Of a stretch of 64,000 bases of DNA, positions 44,168 to 57,546 are shown piece by piece. Origin of the DNA: Citrus sinensis. Taxonomy: Eukaryota > Streptophyta > Magnoliopsida > Sapindales > Rutaceae. Under the pieces are notes generated by a model, which ran no database searches, was not told the DNA's origin, and worked only from the letters and a program-made list of their open reading frames with translations. Position numbers and translations under genes: made by a program. Position 1 is the stretch's first letter; each line of letters starts with the position of its first letter. The DNA lies in the NCBI RefSeq assembly GCF_022201045.2, contig NC_068563.1:1860001-1924000 (forward strand), in the 5' to 3' direction.

Positions 44168-47102
44168 CAGTGGCGGTGCCAGAAATTATTTTTAGTAGGG
44201 GCTAAATTCAAATAGTAATTTAATTCAAGAAAGTAGTCAATGAATAACATATATCAAAATAAAAATTCATTAAAGTATTTAATTCAATACACTTATAACT
44301 GTCTTTGACGAGGTTTCATGTGATGAAAATATTGAAGAATAACATCATTGTCTAGACTACAAAATATATTCTTTTCTAGTATACAACAAGACTATCATTC
44401 AACCATTGATCTCCCATTCAATTTAGCTGACGATTTTTCACAAAATTCATAGCTGAAAATGCCTTTTCAACTGTAGTTGTGGCAACTAGTAAAATCAATG
44501 CTAATGTCACCAATAAATAAACTATTGAATATAATTATATTTCTTAGTCTCAACCAATTTTCTTGCTAGCGTACCAATCCCTTTCAATCATGAAAATTTG
44601 TTGTCAGAACTCACATTCATAATATAAACATCAAGTTGAGTTTCAAGTGCCACAAGATCCATTGGAGAAAAATCATTTGGATAAAACTCAGCAAGGCGAA
44701 GTAGTTTATGTTTATCCAAGAATTTTTTTTATTAACAAGAAGTTAAACTCAAAATCAAATGATTGTATGCACTTCAATAACATTGTAGCTTGAAATATTT
44801 GTTCAAAATTTCCCTCATTTGACATTATCTCAAGCACGTCAACAATAGATGGAAACATGGTGATTATGCTCAATAGTGTACCATAATGTGAGCCCCAACG
44901 TGTATCAACAGATCGCTTTAAAGTAATCTCTTGATTTAAACCTCGTCCACTTGAAAGTTCACCATTATCGAGTGCATTAATAACTACTTGAGCATGTTTC
45001 TCTTGAAGAATATCACGACGTTTTGCTGAAGTACCAACAACATTGACTAACATTGCAACTAAATTGAAAAGAGAATTAACATCTTCATGCTTCTTAGCCA
45101 TAGAAATTAGAGCCAACTGAAATTGATGTGCAAAATAATGAATAAAATAAGCACATTTGTTGTCCTTTAAAATCAGTGTTTTAAGACCATTAAACTCACC
45201 TTGCATATTACTAGCTCCATCATATCTTTGTCCACGCAATCTAGACATACTCAAACCAGGTCTGGAAAATAGCTTGTCAAATGCCTCTTTAAGTGAAATA
45301 GATGTAGTACTAATAACATGTTCAATCCCAATAAAACTCTCAACCACATAGCCATTTTTATCCACATAATATAAAACAACAACCATTTGCTCCTTTGTAG
45401 AAATATCGCGAGATTCATCAATAACGATAGAAAATAAAACATCACCCATCTCTTTAATAATCATGTTGGTAGTTTCAACTGCACCACAACTTACAATGTC
45501 TTTTTTAATATCATTTGATGTCATTTGAAGATTTCTAGGAGCATTATCAAAAGTAACAGCATTAATGTCTTCTTTATGATCAGTAAGAAAGCGTAACAAC
45601 ATTAATGTCTTCCTTATAATTAGTAAGAAAGCATAGAAGCTCAAGAAAATTCCCTCGATTGCCTGAATCTCTAGACTCATCATGCCCACGAAATGCAAGC
45701 CCTTGTTTTAATAAAAACCGAATGCAATCAATAGTAGCTATCATGTGAGCTCGATAATCGCTTCTATGCTTGTCAGAATGTCTTGTGTAAGCTGTTCGAA
45801 TGTGTTAATTTTGATTTATCAACATTTCACATTTCTCTCTAGCTTTGTTATTGGCACTATCAACATCTCCTATATGTTCAACAAATTTTTTAGGTTTCCT
45901 ACATTTTCTAAAACCTTTTACCAACGAATGAATCACCACCCCCTTTATTACCAATCTCTACTTTAAAAAGATAACAAAAGAGACAAAATGCTGCATCTTT
46001 TTATATGCTATATTCCAACTAAGGTCCAAATTTCCCAAACCAATTACTACCAAACCGCCTTTTTTGGTTTACAAAATCTGAAAGTTTGAAGTTGTGATTT
46101 TTAGGTTGAACATGACCCCTCTGTAAGTATGCTCTTCGGACTTGATCTTGAATATTAAGACTATAACAAAATATTGGAATTCGTAAACCAGTTTATGTAG
46201 GAAGATCTTGTAAATTGAATTCTATATTTTGATTTGAGCTGTATTTTGCTTTCTTTGGAGAAGGTTGTGACAAAGGCTTTCTTGAGTAATATTTCTTCAT
46301 AACTGTGACAATTAAACACAATTAATTGTGAGAATTTAAAGAGAAACCAAAGGCAATTTCCATGTCAAAATCTAAAAAAAAATTGAAAAAATTACAAAAT
46401 ATTAACTTAATAAACCAACTATCCAACTAAATTCTCAACCACTAAGTTACTAACCCAGCACAACGTGCATCACTAATGGCATTGTTATTCTATTATTTAT
46501 AATCAATAAAGTTAAAAGCAGTGCCACTTTATCAACCCACAAAGCATCGCCACAATAATTGAAAGCTAATAATACTATTCTATTCAAAAAAGCATAAACT
46601 AATTCAATTCAAAAAGGCATAAACAATTCAAGAATTAGAATATTAAATCATAAAGTGGCATATGTGTTCAATTATCAAAATAATGTAATCAATTCTTAAT
46701 AATTAATATAAAAAGCTGCAAAGGTGCGACAGCAGTACTAACAAATTGCAAAGATGCGGACCATGTGGTGGTGCAAGGCTCCGAGTGCCAACAGCAAGCT
46801 ATAGCGTCTATGGCATAAAAATAAAGAGGTGTGATGACATGGGAGTTGGACAGAGATAGACGACATGCTGATCATTGATGGTAGCCGATTGAGGTTTTCT
46901 TTGGCGATGGTGGTGGTTACATATTTGATTTTGAGTTTTTTTTTTGGATTTCTAATCGTTGTTTTAAATATTGGTCTTTTAGTTATTTTAAAAATTTACC
47001 AAGCGTTGTATTGTAAATCCACTAAAAAATAAGATGAATTTATTTATTTTTAAATCTAACAGGGCTGAAGCCCCTGCTAGCTCTCAAGTGGCGCCGCCAC
47101 TA
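44168..47102 (-). mobile_element. hAT transposon with decayed transposase, 2,935 bp
   Basis: The ends CAGTGGCGGTGCCA and inverted TAGTGGCGGCGCCA are flanked by a perfect 8-bp duplication TTTATGGG (44160-44167 and 47103-47110). It contains a minus-strand transposase pseudogene. The element looks full length but is not autonomous, because the transposase frame is broken. Confidence 0.95.
44290..46300 (-). pseudogene. hAT transposase (ZMYM1/TTF-type, DUF4371 family), broken
   Basis: Reads from a likely ATG at 46300 leftward. The N terminus, MKKYYSRKPLSQPSPKK, then QDQVRRAYLQRGHVQP, is typical of plant zinc-finger MYM-type transposases. It is broken by several stops (for example in the FGP-stop-LEYS region near 45990-46010). 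The middle part, 45698-44712, is open for 328 residues. It holds the DUF4371/RNase H-like core with SIVIDESRDIS, GQRYDGASNMQG and VDTRWGSHYG. Past it, more stops interrupt the C-terminal dimerisation domain, recognisable from VEKAFSAMNFVKNRQLN near 44460-44410. The enzyme would cut and paste hAT DNA; this copy cannot be active. Confidence 0.9.
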
Positions 47103-47110
47103 TTTATGGG

Positions 47111-47964
47111 TACAATAATTAATGTCAAGAAAATTGTTGGAAGAGTATTATTATAAAAGTAAGGGTAGGAATGTACCATATATTACTACAAGGGTGTTTA
47201 CAAGTATTTTTTAAAATATAAAGATTAAATGAGTATTTACTTTGTTTTGCAACTATTATTGGTAATTAATTTGAGTTTAGAATTTTGTTTTAAAAAGGAT
47301 TTTGGGTAAAATTTTTAAGCAAATGGTTAACGAGACGACACGTATACATTGTAATTAAATTGTATTTTGAGGCATTAAAGTAATTGTAATGAATGAACTC
47401 TCCAAAAGATGACAACAATACCGCGGAAATAAATTGTATTTTAAGGTCATTAACATAATTGTAATGTGTGTGATCTGGATTTTTTTTTTTAAATTTAACT
47501 AATTCAAATTCAAATAATGGGCAAATTGATCAATTCCTCAAATATTAGACGGAGCAATTAGATTTAACTAGCAAATCGGCGGCGATAGGAGGCTTAGTGC
47601 ACAAGGTCGAAAGATGTGGACGCCCGGTCCGCATTGTCGAAACAACAAGGGGCTGACGCTAAATTACCCTCGATTGTTATCTCATTGATAATACTATTTT
47701 TGTTATCTCTTGGACCAACTTCATGGCTTTCTGTCATCCACTGCTTTTACTTAAAATTCCCAAAGCCACATGACGTGGTACAGATGTTGTTGGTTTTGTT
47801 TGTCTTTTTTGGGCTTGATATTTTTTGTTCGGAATATCGTAGGAGAAGCTCATTAAAATTTCCTAAAATAGTGAGCAGCGCCAGTGATCAGACGTGGCAC
47901 TGACGGTGGCGGCTTCAGTTTTATTATTTGCTTAATTTTGTGTATTTGACAAATCAAAGCACAA
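47111..47964. other. Upstream region of SCPL copy 4
   Basis: Shows little similarity to the promoters of copies 1-3, so copy 4 may be regulated differently. Frames here have no recognisable product. Confidence 0.5.
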
Positions 47965-50900
47965 ATGGCAGCACCCTATTTGCTGTTATCGTCTGCATTT
48001 CTTCTTTTGCTTCTCTCTAGTAACTTCTCTGCACTCCGTTCTCACCAAACCGTCGCAACCCTGCCTGGCTTTGATGGTCATCTCCCGTTCAAACTCGAAA
48101 CTGGGTCGGTTTTTTTTTTTCTTTTCTTTTCTTTTCTTATTTTAATTCAATTTTTATTATGTATACATAATTAAGCAGATTTCAATTTAAAGCTAGCCAG
48201 CTAGAGCTTTCTATTAGTTTAGCTTTAACTAATAATTAATTTAACGCTTTATAAATTACTTTTAGGTATATTGGGGTAGGAGATGATGATGATGTGCAGC
48301 TGTTTTACTACTTTATTGAATCCGAGCGGAGTCCTGAAGATGACCCACTTGTGCTCTGGCTCACCGGAGGCCCTGGCTGTTCTGGATTTTCTGGCCTTGT
48401 CTTTGAAATTGGTAAATTCATTTTCTTTATGCTTCATTGATCACTACTGTTTCCCTTCTGTATACACACACACACACACACACACACATACGCAATTAGA
48501 CTTTCGTTATTTATCTTGAATTTCCTGAAATCTTTCTACTGCTATTGATGTTTAGTTAAAGACCCAAAAAAAAAAAAAAAAAATCAAAACCCAGTTTAAT
48601 TTCAATTAATAGTTTGAGATTTGAAAATAAATAATTGAGTTTTTCTTTCAAAATGTTTAAAAAAAAAAATTATTCAATTTGACTAAGAGTCCATTGGTAT
48701 AATTTTTTAAATAGAATTTGTTTAATTAGAGATTTTACTAGCAAAGTTTTTATAAGTAGAGTTTTTATAAAAAAAATTAAGTGTTTAGTTGTCAATGAAA
48801 ATTTTTATTAAAAATTATAAAATTACTTCAATAGTTTAAGTTTTTGTTATGAAAAGTATGAAACAATGTGGTAAAATAATATTTTATATATTTTTTAATT
48901 TTTACTTTAAAAAGCGTAAAATTTAATTTTTTTTAATAGAGACAAGATATTTTATTTAAATTTCTAAAAATCTGCTCAAAAAATAATTAAACAACAAGGG
49001 AAAAAAAATTAAAAAGATCTTATAGAATAAAATAAGTACTTATAATCATTTGATAAATTAAAATTAAACCAAATAGACATTAAGCTTAAGATATCTATCT
49101 AGTTTGTCTTCTAGTAAATGCCAAGAGCTGAGTGGTGGTGGGCTGTTGTAGTCCCCTACTGGAGACTCCGTACTTCCTTACTCATTACACATTGGGTGGA
49201 GAGGGAGACATGTCACCCCGCCAATATGGTTAAAGTGAATATTAATATTAATGAGAGTATTAGGATAGTTCGAGCGAATATCTAATTGTGAATATTAGTA
49301 TTTTTGTGATGGTAATATTACATATTTATGTTTAAAAAATGAAAAAAACAATTCTTATATAACCTAAGAATCAATAATGGAACTTAAACCCATTTTGATT
49401 AAATATTTAATATAAATTATCAACAGACACGGACATATTAACAAATTAGGATTTTGGTATTATAAAATTGACGGGGCCAAAAAATAAATTTAACATAAAA
49501 ACGAAGGCTAAATTTCATTGAGACTTTTTACATTTTTGAAATTTTTATGGAATTGGAGGCTTTAGTTCTACTCTTATACAATTTGTATACTAATTAGTGG
49601 TGGAACCAAGAACTTGATTCAACAAGGTCTATGATAGAGAAAACGTAAAAGCTAAAGTAGGCTATAGCATTATATCACTAACATTGAAGATTCTAACAGC
49701 GGATGCTATATTGCAAAAAAAAAAATCACAGAATGTAGTAGTTTGCAACTCTGTCAAGCTGAGGTGTCGTGTAAAATTTACATAGATATGGTGAAATTTT
49801 AATTTAGACTTCTATTTTTTCCTGTGATTTAAGGCCCTTTTTAGTAGGCCCAGGTCCTTGAGAGTCCAGGTGCCACTATACGAGGGCCGGTTTAGGCAGA
49901 CCCACCATGGACTCCGTCCGGGCTGTGCTTGAACTTGAGCCCAAATTAATTAGAAGGGCCATGTGCCAGGCCTGTGCTTTTTATAAGGATAGGCCTAACC
50001 GCGTACATGAACGGGCCTTATTTCTAGGTCCTAACCACAGAGGATGAGCTAAAGTCCTCCAAGCCTGGATTGAGTTGGGCTAGGCCGCTCTCAGTCTTTT
50101 TGCCATCTCTGCAAAAAAAGCCCTAAACTTGCACATAGTGGTATGTCATTAATTAGAGCTTACATATTACATTACTCATTAATTAAGAGGCGCATAGATC
50201 ACGGCCACATATTCGCATGTTTAGGTGGGAAATCAAAGTTTGTAATAAAATTAATAATAGCTCCAAATTGTTCAGTTCACCTAACAATCAAATAGTCTTT
50301 TCAAAATTATTATCTTCATTTGTTTTACACGGATTAATAAAATACAATACAATATTATTTGTATTATTTGGTTTAATTCCTGAAATGATCACTTTGAAAA
50401 GTTCGGTTCCCCAGAATTTTACTAGTGAGACTAAGATTGTGTTTCTTTTTAATGCTGTAGTTTCCTTACAATTGGATTTATACTTAAGTGATCAAAATCT
50501 CATTATTATTTATTATTATATATGACTTTATACCAAATATTCTTCATGGTCCTTAGGTCCATTGGTGTTTGACTACGAGAGTTCCAGGCCAAGTTTACCA
50601 AGGTTTTCCTTGAACCAGTACTCGTGGACAAAGGTGCCTTGCATGTCCATTCTCCCACTGCTCTGGTTTTATGTATAAATTTGTGTGTTTGAGTACTGAA
50701 TTAATTTATAATTAGAATTCATTCTATCGATTATCTTACTAAGAAGTTGTGAACATTTTTCCAGGTTGCCAACGTTATTTTTTTAGATGCTCCTGTAGGC
50801 ACCGGATTCTCATACGCCAATAGTTGGCAAGGATACATCATGAATGATACTCTTTCAGCAACACAAATTTATCACTTTTTAAGAAAGGTGAAGATAAGAG

Positions 50901-53900
50901 AGGAAAAAAAAATTACGCTCCAAATTTCATTATTAGAGTAAATTTTCGTTGGCCTTGCATATAGGCTTTTGCTGAATTTCCATATCAGCGGCCTTGTATT
51001 TGCTCAGAATTATAGATCATTAATTTAACATACTGATTGTTATTATTATTATTATTTGTTCTAATCAGTGGCTTGTAGTTCATTCTGACTTCCTCGCAAA
51101 TCCTCTCTATATTGCTGGTGATTCTTATTCAGGCAAAATTGTTCCAATTGTTGTTCAGGAAATATCTGACGGTAACTTGTATACGTGAATACTTGTTTAT
51201 GCATCGATTTTGGTTCATTTTATGCTTATCAGATCTTAATTTCTCAAGTAGTCTAGTTGTTGTTGCAGGTATTGATGCTGGACACAAGCCAAGAATGAAT
51301 CTGAAAGTAGGTGACCTATCATCAGAAATGAAGTATACTTTGATTTCATTTGTTTGATTTACATTTAGTTAGTAACTGTTCTTAGATGCATTATCAATTG
51401 AAGTATTTAACGTTAACTATTTTGATAATGGACTCAGGGATATATGCTTGGCAACCCAGTTACGGATGACAAAATAGACCAAAATTCAAAAATACAGTTT
51501 GCTTACCTGAAGGCACTTATCACCTATGAAATCTATGAGGTGAATTTTCCACCTATGCGTTGATTCTAAATAGGACTAGGATCTATTTCTCATGAGCGGA
51601 GCTATCACAAACAAAATACAAGTCGGTATGATGGGTGCTTATTATATATGAATAATGTGGATTTATAACTCTATTATTAGATAGATAGCAATAGTGTAAT
51701 TATCATGTTAAATTGTTAATGGTAAAATAATAAAGCTAATTTGTATTTGACATACAAAGCATTAATTGATAAATGGCTGCACGTTAGTTGGAATGCAAAT
51801 TTTGTATCTCACCTTGTAACCATATAACATTTTTAATTAAAATATATGGACATGAATGAATGTTCCATTTTATAATTTTATTTGCATTATCGCCAGTTTT
51901 TTTTTTTTTTTGGGCTTGTTTTCTGAAGACAAGTGTTAAGAATATCCACTTAATAACTTCTGGTTGTATAACAATTTCTCATACTAGCTACTTTCATAAG
52001 TTAATCTAGTATAAATGGCAAATCGTTCTATATTTTTATTTTATTTTTTTCTTTTTTCTGGCTAGTTTTACTTGCTTTACTAAAATATTATTCTAAATTG
52101 TGCGCTGCCTTTTTTTTTCTATATTACTTTTTACCCAGTCAGCCAAGAAGAATTGCAAGGGTGATTACGTAAATGTAGACCCAGGAAATTATTTATGCAA
52201 AGCCGATCTTCAAAATATCTCAGTGGTGCGTAAAGGAGCAACTATCATTTTGTTTATGTGTTTATTATCTATTAGTACTATAAGTCGGACGCCAAATTAT
52301 CTCACTGATAGTTGAATTTATAGTGCACTGGAAATGTAAATGGAGTGAACATATATGAGCCTAGATGTAGTTTTGTATCCCCAAAATCAACACGATTGAG
52401 CCCCGGAGATGCTAGCGTCATGGAAGATGAAGAAGATTCTTTAGATTTGCTCTTTTTGCCAGCTCAGCCAGCTCCAAAACTTTGGTGTCGGGTAAATTTC
52501 TGCTCATGCCTGCAATATATTTGTTGATCCGTGTTGTTAATACTTTCCCCTAATGCTAAGTTTTTTGTTGAACTGTTTAATTTTTCGTTGAACTGTTTAA
52601 TTAATACAATATTAGAGCAAATGTCTCAAGATCAATTCTTTTAGCCAACAGTTTGAAAGATAGTCGAAAGATATTAGGGATAAATAAAAATTAATCCTAA
52701 AAGGAATCAATTAAATTTAGAATTCCTCTTTTATATTTACATGAGCTTATTGAATATTGGTGCTGTATTTAAGCTGTCATAATACTTTTCATTTTTGTCA
52801 TCTGTATATTTTAATCATAACAATCTTATGATCTTATTAAACTCTTAATTGCTGTGATACTCGTCAATTATAAGCTAATATGATCTTGCTCTTTTAAAGA
52901 ATCAAAACTATTTCTACGCTCCAACATGGGCAAATGACAAAACTGTTCAAAGGGCTCTTGGAATTCAGGAGGTATGGCAAAGCTTAACCATAACGTTAGT
53001 GGCATAAAAATTTGAAAATTAATTTTACCAAATACACGTCTTTCCCAATGACGAGCAGGGGATGGTAAAAGAATGGAGGAGATGCAATAAAAGTTTATCT
53101 TACACAACAAATGTCCTGAGTAGTGTTGATTATCATCGCAACTTCATCAAGAAGGGCTACCAAGTTTTGATTTACAGGTAAAGGTAATTATATTCTTTAT
53201 ATATATATATATATATATAATTTTTATCAAATTTATCCCTAACTCTTGTAGGAATGCTTCAATGACCAGGTTATATAGAATTTTGAATATTTGACAGTCC
53301 CAATGCAAGAACAAGAAACTTAATACTGAAGTTGATTATGTCATTTGCAAATGAATTAGGGATGTTAAACTCTATTTTTTTTATCTAATAATATTATACT
53401 GATTCGGTTGGAATATTTAATTTTTATTTCGATTGATAAATTACCAATTATTTATTGTCATGTATTACCAATCATGGATTTTATTACTAACTATGTTTAC
53501 GTATATATGTTTGCTTGAGTATGGTTTTTAAATCTTTGCAGCTTTCTTGATGCAACTAATATTTTCTTCTCTTACCACAGTGGCGATGTGGACATGGGAA
53601 CTTCATATGTAGGCACAGAAACATGGATTAAGTCATTAAATTTGACGATTGATAGTGGCTGGCAGCCGTGGCTTGTGGACGGCCAAGTTGCAGGGTTGGT
53701 TTTATTTTTTTTTGTTTGATCGAGTTAATTTCTCTTTATTCCTTAATTAGGGTTAGACATTATTTTCTAATTGGCCCTTAATTTTTATTAGATGATACGA
53801 AACATTTTTTTATTAATAAAAAAAAAACGCTGCAAAGGAACATTTGACATTAACAAAAGTAACAACTTAGATGTTTTGCAGATTTTGGATGCGGTATGCT

Positions 53901-54139
53901 GAAAAGAACCTTTACCGTTTGACATTTGCCACAGTAAAGGCAAGACTAATTTTCTGGCAAATTATGTTTAGACTGACATTAACTAATTAAATACTGTGAT
54001 TTAATTAGCAAAGCAGCTACATGATTAAATTATTTTGTAATTGCGGGTTGTGTAGGGAGCAGGTCATACGGCTCCAGAGTACAAGCCTAAGGAATGCCTC
54101 GAAATGATTAACAGGTGGTTTGCCATGTATCCTCTTTGA
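47965..54139 (+). CDS. SCPL copy 4: serine carboxypeptidase-like protein, 476 aa
   Basis: Fourteen exons: 47965-48104, 48266-48411, 50557-50633, 50765-50887, 51069-51171, 51269-51306, 51438-51539, 52139-52225, 52324-52491, 52900-52971, 53059-53177, 53581-53694, 53882-53939, 54056-54139. They total 1,431 bases, open to TGA. The signal peptide is longer and Leu-rich ([19 protein letters not shown]). GGPGCSG follows in exon 2. The nucleophile is Ser181 in AGDSYSG, the Asp box is SGDVDM, and the His is 453 in GAGHTAPEY. Intron 13 is GC-AG. It is the most diverged of the three intact copies: exon 13 starts FWMRYAEKN where the others have YWYRYK. Intron 2 has grown to 2.1 kb. Family S10, the SCPL clade that includes vacuolar acyltransferases; substrate unknown. 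Confidence 0.95.
48464..48487. repeat. (AC)n microsatellite in SCPL copy 4 intron 2
   Basis: About 12 CA/AC units, followed by ATACGC. Confidence 0.93.
49790..50125. other. GC-richer patch in SCPL copy 4 intron 2, possible hAT relic
   Basis: This patch stands out in base composition and is full of GGCC/GGGCC words. Near 50095-50115, TTTTTGCCATCTCTGC reads, inverted, as GCAGAGATGGCAAAAA, like many hAT ends. The opposite end and a TSD were not found. Confidence 0.3.
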
Positions 54140-54649
54140 AGCCATGTTCAGTACTTTGAGAATGGAAATGTATTGGATTATGTTGTATTGCATTAACATT
54201 ATATTACAATAATGTTGTACGGTGTTTAGCGCTGCACTGTACTGTATTAATTTCATATAATATTACATTAATGTTATTTAAATGTATTAGTAGATAATTA
54301 ATTTTATATTAATTATTAATATATAAATATAATATTATTAAATAAATTAATGAACTGGGATTAACTATAATATAATTAATTTTATATTAATTTCATGATT
54401 AATGTATTATTTTGTAAGTTTAGCTTAATTATACAGATTGCTGATTTCAACAATTTAAAAATATCAACAATCAAAACCTGACACCATAAAATTAATGAAC
54501 TGGGATTAACAACAAAAGAAATCTTATGTTTTGACAAAATCACAAGTAAAGACGGTTTGCCGTTGTCGTGCATGCGTCTATAAACTATGAATTCTGAAAT
54601 AAATAAGTGCTAGAATAAGCGATTGATTTATTGAAATGTATTTAGCAAA
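54140..54649. other. AT-rich intergenic DNA with a 20-bp direct repeat
   Basis: ATTAATGAACTGGGATTAAC occurs at 54346-54365 and again at 54491-54510. No gene is seen. Confidence 0.6.
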
Positions 54650-54990
54650 ATTCGATGGTCACAATAGTAGGTAATTAACTGGGTACCACTGTTGGGTAGT
54701 GGCAATTTTTGACATGATTTATCAATGCAAGGAACATAAAAAAAGGTTACCAAAATCTGGGTCCTAAATGTTACGTTTCATATTTATAACCATATTATAT
54801 TTTATAGTGCTTTTAAAATTGTTTGATTATATTTACAGAGAACCTATCAGTGTAAGGAGAACAAATTTATGAATGATATCCTTTATTGCAGTTTTATTAA
54901 GCTTTAGGAATTCTAATGGTATTGACACTTCCATAGATTAACATGACTTTACTACAATCATTAGAGAGGCATATACGATGAGAAACTACC
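54650..54990 (+). pseudogene. Relic of an MRS2 upstream region and start codon
   Basis: Collinear with 57110-57560, the region before MRS2-type gene A. Shared words include AGGAGAACAAATTTAT, AATGATATC, TTAGAGAGGC and CGATGAG at the start codon (54978-54980 here, 57547-57549 there). Similarity stops a few codons after the ATG. It is the remains of a third, lost copy of the MRS2 gene. Confidence 0.75.
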
Positions 54991-55650
54991 GGCTGGCCTT
55001 CTTATGTGTGTGACATACAACTGCTGTAAATCGAACTGTTTTCAGATGTAGCAAGAGAAACATCCAGACAAAATTTCTGTGGCCTAATATTATCTCAGTT
55101 GAGGCGATTTTAAGTCTCATCAAACAATTATGTCATATGTGTATGTGTAATTATTTCATAAATGTAATAATGATTTTCCCATTTAAACATCACCACATCA
55201 CAAGCTGCTTTTACTGATAAGAGTTTTAGATTTTCAACCGATCGATATTTGCTTCATATATATTTAGAACCAGTAATGTTGAATGAGGAGGGAATATCAA
55301 TCTTCCTTATAATTTCACTAATTTTGTGCTTCTCAAAATCTTCCAAGACCATGATGATGAGTTTGTTATTCACGATATCAATTTCACCAAACCCTAATTT
55401 AGGGTCCCAAGAAATAGCTCTTACCTTGTTCAAATCTGAGAAACAAACTTGAGGCAAAGTATTGATTGTAGCACACTCAATTCTTTAAGTTAATAGAAAC
55501 TGCTTCAACAACATCTGATCTGTTTCTGTGAAACCCCACGCAATGGCAAAGCATATATATGTTGAATCATACTTCACAGTTAAATTTGTGTCAAGATTAT
55601 TTTAAGTAAGGGATATCCACATGTCCCCAAGTATATATATGTTGAAAATG

Positions 55651-56230
55651 TAGAAATGAGAATGAAACATATATTTACTTTTCTATTCTTCTAATTTTTT
55701 CATATTTCTTAAATTATCCTTATTCAAATCACAAATAATAAAGTTAATACTGATAATAATAATAATAATAAATGTTAATAATGATAATATTAATAAAAAT
55801 AATAATAACAATAATTAATTATTAAATTTTATTACCTTTATTATTTTAGTTATTGTTAATATTATTTTTATTAATAATAAAAAAATAATAATAGCAAAAA
55901 TAATAATGATAATATTATTAATAATGATAAATTAATTATTTTTATTAATTATTAATACTATGGGTATTTTGGTAAATTGATTCTCATTCTCATTCTCATT
56001 CCTTTTCCTCATTTCTATTTATTTTGTCAAGTAAACACATCAGACATTCCAGCACATTTCCATTCCCATTTATTTTTGTCAAGTAAACATTGAAATCTCA
56101 TTCTCATTCCAACCAATTCTTATTCTCGGCTCATTCCATTCCACCCCATTCTCATTCCCAAAACAACTCATTCTTATTCTCAGCTCATTCCATTCCACCC
56201 CATTCTCATTCCCACGAAATAAACGCACCA
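55651..56230. mobile_element. 5'-truncated Tourist-like MITE
   Basis: Related to the element at 16792-17491: shared GAGAATGAAAC start motif, TTTTTTCATATTTCTTAAATT region, repeated CATTCTCATTCC words, and the right end TAAACGCACCA followed by TTA. The left inverted end is not found. Confidence 0.75.
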
Positions 56231-57109
56231 TTAATGGTATATTGTAGTGACTTGTTCTTCAATGTTATATTGCAGCCAATTGCTTGAAACAATGCATATT
56301 AATGAAGTGGGGATCTTGAACTAATGCAGACCACTGCTTGCAAACACACTTGAACCTTATAACCAACTAAGGATCCCAGTAACGTTCTCGATCAATACGG
56401 GAGGTTTTTGATTTGGAATCGAAGTCGAATAATTATTTGTTTTCTTCCTTTGTGGCTCATGATGCCGAAATCTGCAAATGATTCCCATGGTTGGCACCGC
56501 CTGATTATGACAATAGTATCAAAAACAAGTATTTAAATTTATTAGTGGGCGAACTTCATAATGTCAACATACAAACATTTCTCTAGCAAACGTTAACTAG
56601 TTATTAAATGTAGAAGGATGCTAAACAACATATTTTAAGACTTAGAGAAGTAATCAATTATTAAGGTTCGGTTTGACATTGAGGTACTATAACTTTTAAG
56701 TTGTAGTTGTAAAACAAAAATTAATAATATGTAATAAATATAAATTTTATCAAAATTATTAAAAATATAATAATTTTTTTATTATACAAGTAAAAAATCA
56801 TACCAATATAATTTCTAAATTAAAGCAACTAGTGTTTATGAAACACTTTAATACTATAACTTTTAAGTTACAACTGTCCAACCTCAATTCCAAACACACT
56901 CTAAGTTGGAGGGAACAATGTCCGAATTTAAAGCTCGAATATCCGCCACCCACCAGCCTATTTCATTCAAGTAGAACCTAACTTAATTTTTCTTATGCAT
57001 TATTACTTATACATGCTCCAATTAATGTTGGAAGTAGGAAAGTAGCCATGGTAATAAAAACATTTGAGGAAGTTGTAATTTTAGTTATTTATTTATTTAT
57101 TATATGTAC
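56231..57109. other. Intergenic, nothing recognised
   Basis: AT-rich. No frame or repeat that I can support. Confidence 0.5.
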
Positions 57110-57546
57110 ATAGTGATGGTCACACTAATTAGTGGATACTGGCAATTTGTCACATGATCTAACAATGCAACAAATATTACATGGGTTAGCAAGTTTGGAT
57201 CCTAAAATATTACCTCTTGTGTCCGGTTTCAATTTTTATTTTTTATTTTTCTAGATGAAGTCTGATTTCAGCTTAAAACTTATGACAATGAATTTATTTA
57301 TAGTACGATTAACTTATTAATTAAATTATACCCGTAGACTTTATTATTTAATTTGATATAACTATATTATATCTATCGTATTTTTAAAATTATTTAGTTA
57401 AATTTAATTCAAACTTATTTGTGTGAGGAGAACAAATTTATAAATGATATCTTTACTGTAGTTTCATTAAACTTTAGGGGCTCTAATGTTATTGCCACAT
57501 CCATAAATTACCATGACTTCTCTACGGCCATTAGAGAGGCAGCGCG

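Noticed and set aside
50217-50525. 102-codon plus-strand frame in intron 2 of SCPL copy 4
   Set aside because: AT-driven open frame rich in Ile, Leu and Asn, ending before the exon 3 acceptor; no domain.
55254-55457. 67-codon frames on both strands near 55.3 kb
   Set aside because: Both strands are open over the same bases, with no recognisable product. The minus frame (CFSDLNKVRAISWDPKLGF) looks vaguely like a gene fragment but is too short to support.
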